NCBI GenBank assembly: GCA_963422655.1
Contig: OY730440.1
Location: 2,790,001 to 2,854,000 of the forward strand
Source of the DNA: CATQHS01 sp963422655
GTDB lineage: Bacteria > Actinomycetota > Acidimicrobiia > Acidimicrobiales > Aldehydirespiratoraceae
Length of the DNA: 64,000 nucleotides
Direction: 5' to 3'
The notes under the pieces: generated by a model
What the model was told of the DNA's origin: nothing
Seen by the model: only the letters and a program-made list of their open reading frames with translations
Databases searched by the model: none
In this document: positions 23,572-33,017 of the stretch, one piece after another
Position numbering within the stretch: position 1 is the stretch's first letter
Layout of the letters: every line of letters begins with the position of its first letter
Made by a program: the position numbers and the translations under genes

Positions 23572-26500
23572 GGTGGTGGCGCCCATCACGAGCCTTGAGG
23601 TGGTGGCGCCCATCACGAGCCTTGGTGCTGGGGTTGGCGGCTGTTCTGGGTGGGGTCGTCGTAGCCGCCTCAGCCGTGGCATCGGCTGCACCCACCGTGC
23701 TCTTACAGCCCGACGGCGCGCCGGACTCCAAGGACGTAGCCACCACGTTCACCGATTGCCTGAAACAGGCGAAACAGGACTTGGCCGCCGTCGGCGACGG
23801 AAGCGCCGTGGACCTGTACGTGCTGTTCCTTCTCGACGAGTCCGGCAGTCTGAGGAGGACTGACAAAGACAACGCCCGGGTGCAGGGAGTTCGCGAGGCG
23901 ATAACGGGTTTGGGAAAGCTCCAGCGTAAGTACTCCGAGGGTGATTTTCGTATCGCGCTCCGTGTCGCCATACACGGCTTCGGAGACGCATACAAGCCGC
24001 ACGGCGATTTCGTCTCGCTGGGGAGCGAAGGCGCCGAGCAGGAACTGCTGAGAAAAACCGACGCTTTCGCCGACCGCAACGATGACAATTTCACCGACTA
24101 TCGCCAGGCGATTTCCGGAGCCGAGAAGGTTCTGATCGAGAAAGTTCTGAGTTCGCCCGGCGTCGAGGACGAGCGGGCTTGCACTCTGCTGGTCTGGTTT
24201 ACCGACGGCGAGTACGACACCGACAACAACAAGGGTTTGACGAAGTCGGAGGAGAACCAGATCAACCAAGAGCTATGCAACGACGAAGGCCCGGTCGATG
24301 GACTCCGCGGCCTGGGTGTTCCGATCATGGCCATCGGTTTGACCGCAGTCGGCAGGCAGAGTTCCGATTTCGACCTGCTCGAGGCCATCGCCACCGGCAA
24401 AGGGTCTGGAGTGTGGGAGACCTGTGGACAGGATCCGAGTGCCGGAGAGTTGCGCACCGCCGGCGAGAGCGATCTGAGCCGACTGATCCGAGATGCTCTG
24501 CTGGACAGTCTCTTCGAGGGCGATGAGGATCCACCTCCCCGAGAGCTGTGTACCAACGGATCCCCGCCGTGCGTCTATGAGTTCGATGTCGAGCAGCGGA
24601 CCCGCAAGTTCACCCTTTACGCGGAGATCTCGGCTACGTCCGTCGAGGACTTTGAGATCGAGTTGGTGTCGCCCGACGGCACAAGATCTAGGAAGGTTCC
24701 GAACTACGGTGCTCGGCCACTCGACCTTCCCGAGTTGACTTTCGTCAAGGCCCATGCTCCCAGTCCCAGTTGGCGTCGTTTCGATGCCGAACGTCCGACC
24801 GATGGTCAGAATTGGGCCGGGCCCTGGAAGCTCCAGTTCAGTGGAACCGGTGCCGACGAGGCCCATGCCAGTGTGAGACTACGGCACGAGATCGGCGTGA
24901 AGATCGATCCCGATGCCCGTATCTCCAGAGGCGATCCCGACAGCATCGGAAATGTCGAAGGCATGCTGGTGCCGACTGAGGGGGATTCCGAATCGGAGCC
25001 TTGGCAAGAACGAGAGCTGGAAGTGAAAATCCGCTCTTCGCAGACCGAGTCGCCCATTTCACCCGCGGGGGACGTGAATGACTTGGGCCGGTTCACCATT
25101 CCCCGACAATTCCTGCAGCGGTTGCTGGAGGAACAGCCCAGACTCCTACGTCTCGATTTCGAGTTCACCCTCATAGAAAAAATTACCGGCACCAGAAGCA
25201 ACATCGAGCATACCTACGAGACCGGTGCTGCAATTTGGGTGCACGACCCCATCACCATCGAGGTCGACCCTCTGCCCGAGACCGTCGCAATCCACAGGTA
25301 CGACCCGTCGAGCTATGCCGACATCAAAGCCCGGTTGACAAGCCGAGGCCAGCCGGTGCAGCACCCGGAGTCGGCTTGGCGCATCGAAGCTTCGGTTGAG
25401 CTTCCCGGTGGTACCGAGACTTGGAATTCACCTGCCGACTCTCCTACCGACTCCAACGAGCCCATTGCTCTAAGTGGCATGATCGAACACTTCTTGGAGT
25501 TGGTAGATCCTGGTCGCTTGGATTTGGTCGTGAAGTTATCGCCTCGGGTCACGGTGGGAGGGTCGTCCATCCTCCACCCAGCGTCGGAACCGCTGGATGT
25601 GGGTTTTCCGATCTCTCCTGGAAAGGGTCTTCCCATCGTCAGTCGCCCGAGAGTCACGGGTTTCGACAACTCGACGTCGGGAAAGCTCCTACTCGAAGTA
25701 CATATGCCGGGAACCAGGGGAACGGGCGAGGTGGAGATCGATTCTCTCCAGGACCTTCCCGACGATCTGTCCGGCAAGTTCGAGTTGGCCGGCCAAGCCG
25801 ACCCTTGTGTAGCACCAGCCGGCGAGCGGGTGACATGTGAAGCCGACCTCGAATCGTCCTTCACTGCTAACCGGAATTTCGAGCTGCGTTTCAACTTGTC
25901 CATGTCCTCTGATTTGACCGATCCGCCCGGGAAGATCAACAAGAAAACTATCAATGCCGAAGTGTCCATGACCCGACCATTGGACAGGTCCAGCTTCGTG
26001 TGGGCCTTGTTGGTGTTGCTGGCGTTGTTCGTGGCGGTCCAGACTCTGCTACGGGTGTTCTACACCTTCAGGCTGGCTCGTTGGGAAGCTCTTCCCGATG
26101 ACAGTCGTCTCAGTTTGCTGCCCGTGCAGGTGAGCCCCGAAGGCCGGCTGCGCGGCCGTGATGGCGAGCGTCCAACCGTCAAAGTCATGAAGAACACCGA
26201 ATTCGCCTCTGAATTGCAGACATCGGGTAGCAGGGCCACCGTCGGGAGTATCGACTTCCGGGTCGACTGGTGGGACACATTTCTCAAACAGCGTTCGCTC
26301 ATCCGGGCCAGCAGTCGGGGCCATCACTGCATTTCGGTGGAGGGATACCGATCCAGCCGCGGCGGTTCGCTGGTGGGGCTGGTGGGCTCGGCTTTTCGAG
26401 ATGTCTGGGTCTTGGAGTTGCCGCTATCGGCTTTCAGGGATCTGGCCGAGGGTACAACGGTCGAGGCCCAGTTGCTGATTGTGCCGGTTGCCGACGACCA

Positions 26501-26750
26501 GAACCGCACCGACGAGATGATCTCTAGGTTGGTAGAGGATGTGCATCATCAACTCGACCGGAATCTTTCGGAGCTCACCGAAGCGGTTCGGGCCCCGGCC
26601 GCCACCGACAGCACCGAAATCGAACACGCCCCCGACTCCGAAGACGAGCACCGGCTCGATTTCGAGGGCGATCCGACTTCATCGTCCGAGTCCGGGTTCA
26701 GTCCCGAAGACGATGATGACGGCTGGGATCCCGATGACCCCTTTGCCTAG
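23568..26750 (+). CDS. Large membrane-anchored von Willebrand factor A domain protein
   Basis: 1060 residues. The N-terminus carries RWWRPSRAL twice in a row (27-bp DNA duplication), then a hydrophobic signal sequence (LVLGLAAVLGGVVVAASAV). The VWA domain covers about residues 80-310: MIDAS residues are in LLDESGSL (Asp 90-Ser 94), Thr at about 176 and Asp at about 213 (FTDGEYD), so the metal site is complete. Roughly 500 residues of beta-rich extracellular region follow. A transmembrane helix lies near 808-832 (FVWALLVLLALFVAVQTLL), and the cytoplasmic part of about 230 residues ends in a strongly acidic tail. Thus the VWA faces outside and the tail can contact the tubulin-like product encoded next. 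The GTG start overlaps the preceding stop. Confidence 0.88.
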   Translation: MRWWRPSRALRWWRPSRALVLGLAAVLGGVVVAASAVASAAPTVLLQPDGAPDSKDVATTFTDCLKQAKQDLAAVGDGSAVDLYVLFLLDESGSLRRTDKDNARVQGVREAITGLGKLQRKYSEGDFRIALRVAIHGFGDAYKPHGDFVSLGSEGAEQELLRKTDAFADRNDDNFTDYRQAISGAEKVLIEKVLSSPGVEDERACTLLVWFTDGEYDTDNNKGLTKSEENQINQELCNDEGPVDGLRGLGVPIMAIGLTAVGRQSSDFDLLEAIATGKGSGVWETCGQDPSAGELRTAGESDLSRLIRDALLDSLFEGDEDPPPRELCTNGSPPCVYEFDVEQRTRKFTLYAEISATSVEDFEIELVSPDGTRSRKVPNYGARPLDLPELTFVKAHAPSPSWRRFDAERPTDGQNWAGPWKLQFSGTGADEAHASVRLRHEIGVKIDPDARISRGDPDSIGNVEGMLVPTEGDSESEPWQERELEVKIRSSQTESPISPAGDVNDLGRFTIPRQFLQRLLEEQPRLLRLDFEFTLIEKITGTRSNIEHTYETGAAIWVHDPITIEVDPLPETVAIHRYDPSSYADIKARLTSRGQPVQHPESAWRIEASVELPGGTETWNSPADSPTDSNEPIALSGMIEHFLELVDPGRLDLVVKLSPRVTVGGSSILHPASEPLDVGFPISPGKGLPIVSRPRVTGFDNSTSGKLLLEVHMPGTRGTGEVEIDSLQDLPDDLSGKFELAGQADPCVAPAGERVTCEADLESSFTANRNFELRFNLSMSSDLTDPPGKINKKTINAEVSMTRPLDRSSFVWALLVLLALFVAVQTLLRVFYTFRLARWEALPDDSRLSLLPVQVSPEGRLRGRDGERPTVKVMKNTEFASELQTSGSRATVGSIDFRVDWWDTFLKQRSLIRASSRGHHCISVEGYRSSRGGSLVGLVGSAFRDVWVLELPLSAFRDLAEGTTVEAQLLIVPVADDQNRTDEMISRLVEDVHHQLDRNLSELTEAVRAPAATDSTEIEHAPDSEDEHRLDFEGDPTSSSESGFSPEDDDDGWDPDDPFA

Positions 26751-26796
26751 CCGCGTATTTCTACGCTTGGTCCAAGGAACGAAATTTTGAGAGTAG

Positions 26797-26832
26797 CGAC
26801 ATCATCCCAAGAGACGACATCATCCCAAGAGG
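26797..26832 (+). repeat. 18-bp tandem duplication before the tubulin-like gene
   Basis: Unit cgacatcatcccaagaga at 26797-26814 and again at 26815-26832 with one change at the end. It lies in the 101-bp gap between the VWA and tubulin-like genes, just upstream of the GGAG ribosome site at 26840-26843. Confidence 0.9.
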
Positions 26833-26851
26833 ATGGAATGGAGATATAGCC

Positions 26852-29575
26852 ATGCTCAGACCAGTAATCATGGTCGGCTGCGGAGGCTCGGGCCAAAAGG
26901 CTGTCCGTTACGTGCGGGACTCTGTTGATCGGCACCTGCGCCACGCCGGTTGGGACGAAGGGTTTCCCCGGGCCTGGCGTTTTCTCGGTCTCGACACCTT
27001 GACCACCCAGGAAGCACCGGGTGAGATCCCGACAATGCCTGAGACCGACTACATCAGCGTGTCGCTCAACCACACCATCTACAGCCACGTCGAGGACGAG
27101 CTCCTGGCCAACTACCCGAGGGAAAGCGAGTCGTATCGTGAGCTGATCGGCTGGCGCCCTGCCCCGACCGAGGTAACGGTTCCGCTCGTCGACGGTGCCG
27201 GGCAGATGAGAGCCGTAGGCCGGATCGCCAGCATCCGCAGCATGGTGAATGTGGTACGTCCCAAGCTTCAGAAAGCCTTCACCGCGTGCCGTGACGGTGG
27301 CCCGGAACTGCAGAGCGTTTCGGAGAGCTTGGGTTTGAAAGTGACGCCTGGTTCTGAGGTACCCGACCCGATAGTCGTCGTGGTGGGATCCATGGCCGGT
27401 GGTACCGGCGCGGGAATCATGCTGGACGTGATCGACCTGATCAGGCGTACCGATACTCGAGGGGCATTCCCGATATCGATCGTCTTCACACCGGACATAT
27501 TCGGCCTCGGTGACACCAGCGGCATGTCGGCCAACGGGCTTGCCTTCATGTCAGAATTGATGGCTTCCTACTGGGACCAGCAACTGGATCGGTCCACGCT
27601 GATTCCTCCCTTGGTCCGGGTCGACAAGAGCGGTCCTCATGCCGTGTTCATGATCGGGCGCAAGAACACTCGCGGGCTGGACCTAGGTGATTCGATCCAT
27701 GTCTACCGGGCCGTCGGGGAGGCTCTGGCCTCATGGGTAACTTCCAGCTCGGTTCAAGAAGAGGTCATCAATTTCATAACCGTCAACTGGCAGGCAGCAG
27801 CCAAGGAGAACATGGGGGGTTACCCGTTCGGGCATGGTTTCCAGCCCGGGGTCGTGTCCTCGTTTGGTGCGGCCACGCTATCCATCGGTCGGGACAGGTT
27901 CTTCGACTACGCGGTCAAGTTGATCATGCGAGAGATGGTCTTCCACCTTCATGAGGGACACAGACGGCGCTCTCGCGCTGAGCTCGGGGCCCGCGCTGAA
28001 GGCTACAGCGAACAGAGAATCGTCGAAGAATTATTGGAGGAAAACAAGAAGAGATTCCTGAATGATTGCGGGCTGGACGAGCGCGGCGAGGACGCCAATC
28101 AGATAATCGACCGGTTCGCCTCCCAGGAAATGACAAAGGACGAAGCCAGCCGGGTACGGCGCAGTATCTCTCAGTCCCTCGAGGGGCCCGACCCTCTCGA
28201 GGGTCAGAGCTGGAAGCGTCGAATAAAATCTCAGGCCGTTGTAGCTGGTAACGAGTCACAGCATCGAAGTTCTGAATGGTTCAGGCAACGCAGTGGCGAA
28301 TGGGCGCCTGAAATCTTCCAAAAGATTCTATGGGTCGTGTCGGACTACCTGGGTCGGTATGGCCTGAAGACCACGGCTCGGTTGGTAACCGCCACCCAGG
28401 CCGAGGTGAACGAAGTGGCCGACGAAGTTCGTAACGAGGCCAGTCAGGACAATCGGAAGGCTGAAAGACTGCAAGATAAGGCCGATGATTACTTGAAGGG
28501 TGTCGGTTCTGGTGCGGTTACTTTCAAGTCGAAGCCGGTCCAGGATGCTATTCAATCAACAGCCGAGTCCATTGCCCTGAAATGGCGAGCCCATCTGCGC
28601 AACGAGGTGGCCAAATCCATGGAAGCCCTGACCGGCGAAGTGTTGAATCCAATTGCCGAGCAACTGGATATGGGATCCTACCGGGTAAACGCAATTGTCG
28701 ACTCGGATAGCAAGAAATCCAATGAAGTCGACATAAGTACCTGGCCGCAGTACGGAGGCGGTGTACCGGATAGTTTCCTTCCGTCCCCGCTGGAGTTCTT
28801 CATCGAGAACCCCAAGAGCTGGCCCAGGATGCTCGATGATTTGCTGGACGAGGCAGATGAAGCGGTAAACCGGTCGGATAGCACTTACGGACCCCGTAAC
28901 AACGTGGACGCTGCTCGTTACCTGCTCGTCAGCGGAGATAGTTCCGGCATTCGAGAACGGTGGTCGCTACCGCTCATATGGGCCAAGTCCTACGATACAG
29001 AAGATCCTAAGTGGTGGCCCGGTAATCATCCTCAAATCGAGTTGACCGACGATCTGGAATTGTTGAAGAAGCGGGTCGAGGCTTGGTTGAAGAGGCCCAA
29101 CTCACGCAGCCAGCGTATGTTCAGCGAGGGCCTGCGTGGTTACCTGGCGGAGACGGATTCGGTGGGCAAGATGATACCCGATCACTACGAAAGATTGATT
29201 CGATTCAGGCAACGGCTCAGCGAGGCAAAAGACAAATCTCAGCCCTTGGTCGAAATCGATACAACGCTGAGTGGTGTTGTCCACAGTTCGGGCCGGACCG
29301 CGCCGATCACACCGTTGACCGAACAGTTTCCATTCCCGGGAGAGCATCCGGCCCGTGAGTTGGTTACCGAAGTGTTCAAAGATCATCCGAGCGTGGAATT
29401 CACTGACAAGGACAGCGAATCGGTGATGATCTCCTCATTCGTTCCGTCTCCTTTGCACCCGATGGTCATTCCGTCGTTCACACTCGTCCCCTTGCCATGG
29501 CAATCAACAGGATCGGTAACAGAGTTGACAGGATGCAGGGCTCCTTCTGGCTGTATCGCAGGGCCAGGGACTTGA
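26852..29575 (+). CDS. Tubulin/FtsZ-superfamily (Tubulin_2-like) protein, N-terminal and middle part
   Basis: 907 residues in this frame. The N-terminus VIMVGCGGSGQKAVRYV (8-14 is a Gly-rich nucleotide loop) and VVVGSMAGGTGAGIMLDVID (about 177-196, with the tubulin-signature GGTGAG in place of FtsZ GGGTGTG) are the GTP-binding hallmarks of the Tubulin_2/FtsZ-like family. A long helical C-terminal extension of unknown role follows. GGAG at 26840-26843, 8 bases before the ATG, supports the start. The last about 30 residues in this frame look unnatural, while the next frame continues with well-formed sequence at 29497-30216. A -1 shift around 29485 would join both into a protein of about 1120 residues. 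The neighbours (surface VWA protein upstream, membrane protein downstream) suggest an envelope-associated assembly. Confidence 0.82.
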   Translation: MLRPVIMVGCGGSGQKAVRYVRDSVDRHLRHAGWDEGFPRAWRFLGLDTLTTQEAPGEIPTMPETDYISVSLNHTIYSHVEDELLANYPRESESYRELIGWRPAPTEVTVPLVDGAGQMRAVGRIASIRSMVNVVRPKLQKAFTACRDGGPELQSVSESLGLKVTPGSEVPDPIVVVVGSMAGGTGAGIMLDVIDLIRRTDTRGAFPISIVFTPDIFGLGDTSGMSANGLAFMSELMASYWDQQLDRSTLIPPLVRVDKSGPHAVFMIGRKNTRGLDLGDSIHVYRAVGEALASWVTSSSVQEEVINFITVNWQAAAKENMGGYPFGHGFQPGVVSSFGAATLSIGRDRFFDYAVKLIMREMVFHLHEGHRRRSRAELGARAEGYSEQRIVEELLEENKKRFLNDCGLDERGEDANQIIDRFASQEMTKDEASRVRRSISQSLEGPDPLEGQSWKRRIKSQAVVAGNESQHRSSEWFRQRSGEWAPEIFQKILWVVSDYLGRYGLKTTARLVTATQAEVNEVADEVRNEASQDNRKAERLQDKADDYLKGVGSGAVTFKSKPVQDAIQSTAESIALKWRAHLRNEVAKSMEALTGEVLNPIAEQLDMGSYRVNAIVDSDSKKSNEVDISTWPQYGGGVPDSFLPSPLEFFIENPKSWPRMLDDLLDEADEAVNRSDSTYGPRNNVDAARYLLVSGDSSGIRERWSLPLIWAKSYDTEDPKWWPGNHPQIELTDDLELLKKRVEAWLKRPNSRSQRMFSEGLRGYLAETDSVGKMIPDHYERLIRFRQRLSEAKDKSQPLVEIDTTLSGVVHSSGRTAPITPLTEQFPFPGEHPARELVTEVFKDHPSVEFTDKDSESVMISSFVPSPLHPMVIPSFTLVPLPWQSTGSVTELTGCRAPSGCIAGPGT

Positions 29576-30216
29576 AGGGTTTCGTACCGGTACCAAATGA
29601 GGTGTTCATGGCTTTTCTGCGAGGCTTCGCCGTGGCCCGTATGGTCGGGTGCATTACGGCCGACCCGACATCGCCGGTACAGATCACTCCACTCCCGTCG
29701 AGCAGTGAGCCCGATGACATGAGGCCGCTCGAGTTTCCCTTCCCCTTGCTGACCGCAGTGGATCCCAGCAATATCTTGCCGGCACTATTGGAGGCCTTCC
29801 CACTTTGTTTCGGGCGGGTTCCCACTGATCGCCACAAAGCGTTCAAAGCTTACGAACAGCTCTATCGGTACGGCCAAAAACTTGAAGGAGATTATAGGCT
29901 GCCCCGCGAAGTGCTCGAGTATCTGACCACGGGAGCGATACCCATGGAGCCGGTGGATCGTGAGATATTTTCACGAATGTCAGGCCCTAGTGAGGAGAAT
30001 CGGTCCGAAAACCTAATCGGCTATCTGGAAATAAATCTGGCTCGTCTCAGCACCCTGAGCGGGCGGGCCTTGACCGGCCGTGAACATCGCCGTGGAACTG
30101 GTTCGATATCTCCGGACGCCAGCGTATTGACCATTGAGATATGTTCGCACCTGATCGAGGCTTACCAAGAAGTGTACAACTCTCTGGTCAACCGATCCGA
30201 TGTCCCAGTGGTGTGA
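29497..30216 (+). CDS. C-terminal part of the tubulin-like protein in the -1 frame (or a separate coupled gene)
   Basis: 239 residues overlapping the preceding frame by 79 bp. The segment FWLYRRARDLKGFVPVPNEV (about residues 17-36) resembles, from memory, an FWRWRRARPLxxFVP stretch near the C-terminus of full-length actinobacterial tubulin-like proteins. That makes this more likely the missing C-terminus than an independent protein. Its frame is open back to the stop at 29404-29406, so the crossover must lie between 29407 and 29575. Reading ...VIPSFT, stepping back one base, then TRPLAMAINRIGN gives a smooth join. It could also be translated separately from ATG 29497 or ATG 29533. No membrane segment or known motif is visible. 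Confidence 0.7.
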   Translation: MAINRIGNRVDRMQGSFWLYRRARDLKGFVPVPNEVFMAFLRGFAVARMVGCITADPTSPVQITPLPSSSEPDDMRPLEFPFPLLTAVDPSNILPALLEAFPLCFGRVPTDRHKAFKAYEQLYRYGQKLEGDYRLPREVLEYLTTGAIPMEPVDREIFSRMSGPSEENRSENLIGYLEINLARLSTLSGRALTGREHRRGTGSISPDASVLTIEICSHLIEAYQEVYNSLVNRSDVPVV

Positions 30217-30226
30217 ATTCGGTAGC

Positions 30227-32926
30227 ATGGATAGACTGACGATTGTTGCTGCTGATCTCTCCGGCTCCGAAGCCGACCTTCGGGCTGTATTCGACCAGTG
30301 GGCCGAAGCTGATCTTTACGATGCGGTCGCCCTCGTAGACCTGAACGATCATGATCAGGGTTTGGATCGGGACGTGCGATGGCTCAGGCGGGGTGCTTGC
30401 CAAACTATGTCGTTGCGTGAAGTGCTGACGCGGGAGCGATTCTCGGCCGTGACGCTGGCGTCGATCCGTGCAGGCCTTCTACGGGATTATGCCGAGAGTC
30501 GATTCGCAGCCGAGATCTCTCTGCTACGAATAGTGGAGCCTCGGTTCGTGACTCTGAAAGTTCGGACTGTCACGGTGGCTGTGGCCGATCCCGATGACTG
30601 CTGCAACAGCCAGCATTTCGATCCGCAGTGGGATCTCCACATCCTGCACGATCCTCATCTGATTGCGGATTCCTCGGTGGCGGTCGTGCCGCTGGAACCC
30701 GAGCACCGAGCTCCGGTGTGTTTGATGACAGCACTGGCCGTTACCGGGGCTTTGACTCTGCCCAGATCGGCATCTGGGTATCTGGTCGACCAGATCGTAG
30801 ATCAAGCCGTAGGTTTGACCAAGCCCGTACGTCTGGCCCGGGTGCAGCTACGGGTGCTCGACGCCGGTTTCTATGTGGACCAAGTTATAGCAGGAGCTTT
30901 ACCTGAGAGCGGTCCCTGGATGGCCCCGGCAGATTTCGAAGCGGTCGAAGCTCCTTTCGGTTCACCAGTTCCCGGCCATGTGGCTAAGCAATTTGTCGAG
31001 GCAGCCGATATGGCCTACATTCCTTATATTCCACTTCCGCGCCCGCGCTCCAAGGAGATCAGTATTTTCGATGGATTGCGCCTGTTTGTCAAGCATTTTT
31101 GGTCGATAGTGAAAGTATCTCCGATGGGTGTATTGGAGAGAACCCGCTCTTCGGTGGATGACAGGGTCGCGACCGCGGTGCAACCGCTGACCTTCGGTGA
31201 GCAATCTGCTTATCAGTTGAGGTACAGACCCCATAGGTTGCCCACCGATACGGACTCGTTGCTACAATCTCTGACATCGGCTGATCTGGCCGACGATACG
31301 CCTTCGGTGAACCCCGATCCGCAGTCCTGGGAGAAGCTGCGGGCTACCGCCTTCGGGCTCGTCGATGGGGGCGCGCTGCCCAGTGGAGTACAGCGACCGT
31401 CGGGTGATGTCTCCAGTCTGGTTTACGCCGACCCGGTCACAATCGGTCCACCGCCGGATGACCCCGGTTTCGAGATGTCGGCCGATCTAGCCGAGAAGCT
31501 CGGCTTCGACGAAGCTTTGCACGTAGGTCCCATGGATGTGTTCACGGCTGGGGCTGTGGGTGCAGCTCTCGAAAGGTCTTCCGATCTCTCCTCACTGGAT
31601 GAGCTGAAGGGGCCGTGGGCTGAATGGATCAAGGCCCGGGACCGGAGCTTCCTCTGGCAGGTCGGCCATCGCCTGGCTCAAGACATCGATGCTGTTCAGA
31701 AAGATCTATCCGGGGCGGGCGCTGATGCTCTGGCCGAAGAGAAGAATCTCAGCAAATCGATCGAAAAGACCCGTGGACTCTTGCATAGATGGGCCCGATG
31801 GTGGGTGGGGCTGGCTCTGGTGATCTTGGCAGTGATTATTGCCTGGCCATCCATGAACATATCTTCTGGATTACGCACCGCTCCTTCCGGTCTACAAGAT
31901 CAACCTTGGGATGTATACGCCGTCGTGGGCGTGATTTTGTTGTTGCTTCTGACGGTTCGGCTCACAATTCTGACCAGAGATCACGCTCGGATTCTCCAAG
32001 CGCGAGATGATCAGTTCTATACCAAGAACGCCGAGGCGAGGTTTGAGCATTGTGCCAAAGAACTCGCTCGCATGGTGAGTATCCGCGATCAGTTCAACGA
32101 CTGGCAGGCCATCATCAGATCTGTTGTGCACGTTCCTTTCGTCCCCATGGATTCGGCTGGTAACGGGTCGGAGCCAAGAACGGTACAGAAGCGCCCTCAG
32201 TCGTTCGTATACGCGATGGCAAACCCGAAGCCCCAACAGTTGCATACCGCCCAACGCATAGCCCGTGATCGGGTCATGCATACAGGCTGGTTGTCGGAGG
32301 TGTTCAGAGCGCTCCAGTCGGAGTGGGAGGAGAGCTATTTACCAGGGCAACGCCAAAAGTGGCTCAGCCCTGAGCGTGACAACAGTGCACCCGGCATGGT
32401 TCGAGCCCGCTCCATAGAGGGTAACGAGCCCATTGCTGCCCCCAGAGAGGATTTCCGTCGTCGGATGCAGGCCAACGAATTGAGCCGTGCCAATGTCGTC
32501 TTCTATTCCGACGCCATCAAAGAATTGCTGGACCGCACCGATGTCGATGACCTCCTGTCGGAGGTACAGGCTTCCGGTCCCGGGCAGGCGTTGAGTGGAA
32601 TGTCACCCGGTGAGTTCCTGTTCGGTCTGGCCGAGCCGATCGAAGAGGTGCCGATATTCGACCCGTCTCTGTTCGGCCCCGATCCCAAGGTAGCGCCCAT
32701 GAGGCTGGACAACGTGGCCCGTTCGTTCCCGAAAGTTTCGGATTCCGATGGCGCCAAAAACCTCATGGGCCGTTCCGTAGCCGCCCTTGGCCATGAGCTA
32801 CGTTTCGCCTTTGTCCGTGTCGTCGTCTCGGATGCGGTGGATCCGGAGTTGTTGTCGTTCTACGACCATGAGAACCGTAGCCCCGACCCGGTCGACCGAG
32901 CAAAACCAGCAGAATTGATCGTCTGA
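30227..32926 (+). CDS. Large two-helix membrane protein of the VWA/tubulin-like operon
   Basis: 899 residues from ATG 30227 (908 from ATG 30200, which would overlap the previous gene by 17 bases). No known family recognised. The first about 520 residues are soluble with alternating alpha/beta character (RLTIVAADLSGSEADLRAVF near the start). Two transmembrane helices lie near 524-543 (WWVGLALVILAVIIAW) and 560-580 (VYAVVGVILLLLLTVRLTI), separated by a short loop. A helical region with conserved-looking Trp and Arg residues forms the last about 310 residues. The topology puts both large parts on the same side, presumably the cytoplasm, where they could meet the tubulin-like protein. It starts within 10 bp of the preceding stop, so it is in the same operon. 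Confidence 0.82.
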   Translation: MDRLTIVAADLSGSEADLRAVFDQWAEADLYDAVALVDLNDHDQGLDRDVRWLRRGACQTMSLREVLTRERFSAVTLASIRAGLLRDYAESRFAAEISLLRIVEPRFVTLKVRTVTVAVADPDDCCNSQHFDPQWDLHILHDPHLIADSSVAVVPLEPEHRAPVCLMTALAVTGALTLPRSASGYLVDQIVDQAVGLTKPVRLARVQLRVLDAGFYVDQVIAGALPESGPWMAPADFEAVEAPFGSPVPGHVAKQFVEAADMAYIPYIPLPRPRSKEISIFDGLRLFVKHFWSIVKVSPMGVLERTRSSVDDRVATAVQPLTFGEQSAYQLRYRPHRLPTDTDSLLQSLTSADLADDTPSVNPDPQSWEKLRATAFGLVDGGALPSGVQRPSGDVSSLVYADPVTIGPPPDDPGFEMSADLAEKLGFDEALHVGPMDVFTAGAVGAALERSSDLSSLDELKGPWAEWIKARDRSFLWQVGHRLAQDIDAVQKDLSGAGADALAEEKNLSKSIEKTRGLLHRWARWWVGLALVILAVIIAWPSMNISSGLRTAPSGLQDQPWDVYAVVGVILLLLLTVRLTILTRDHARILQARDDQFYTKNAEARFEHCAKELARMVSIRDQFNDWQAIIRSVVHVPFVPMDSAGNGSEPRTVQKRPQSFVYAMANPKPQQLHTAQRIARDRVMHTGWLSEVFRALQSEWEESYLPGQRQKWLSPERDNSAPGMVRARSIEGNEPIAAPREDFRRRMQANELSRANVVFYSDAIKELLDRTDVDDLLSEVQASGPGQALSGMSPGEFLFGLAEPIEEVPIFDPSLFGPDPKVAPMRLDNVARSFPKVSDSDGAKNLMGRSVAALGHELRFAFVRVVVSDAVDPELLSFYDHENRSPDPVDRAKPAELIV

Positions 32927-32993
32927 GTCGGCTGCGACCCTGCCCGACTGGCTCCAAGACCGACCGGACAGGGACGGGAGCTGGACAAGACAG

Positions 32994-33017
32994 GAGCCAT
33001 GACCTGAGCCATGACCT
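32994..33017 (+). repeat. 12-bp duplication over the HNH gene start codon
   Basis: gagccatgacct occurs twice in tandem (32994-33005, 33006-33017). Each copy contains an ATG: the first (32999) reads Met-Thr-stop, the second (33011) starts the HNH gene. The AGGAG at 32992-32996 is 14 bases from the real ATG, so the duplication has moved the ribosome site away and created a two-codon upstream frame. Confidence 0.85.
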
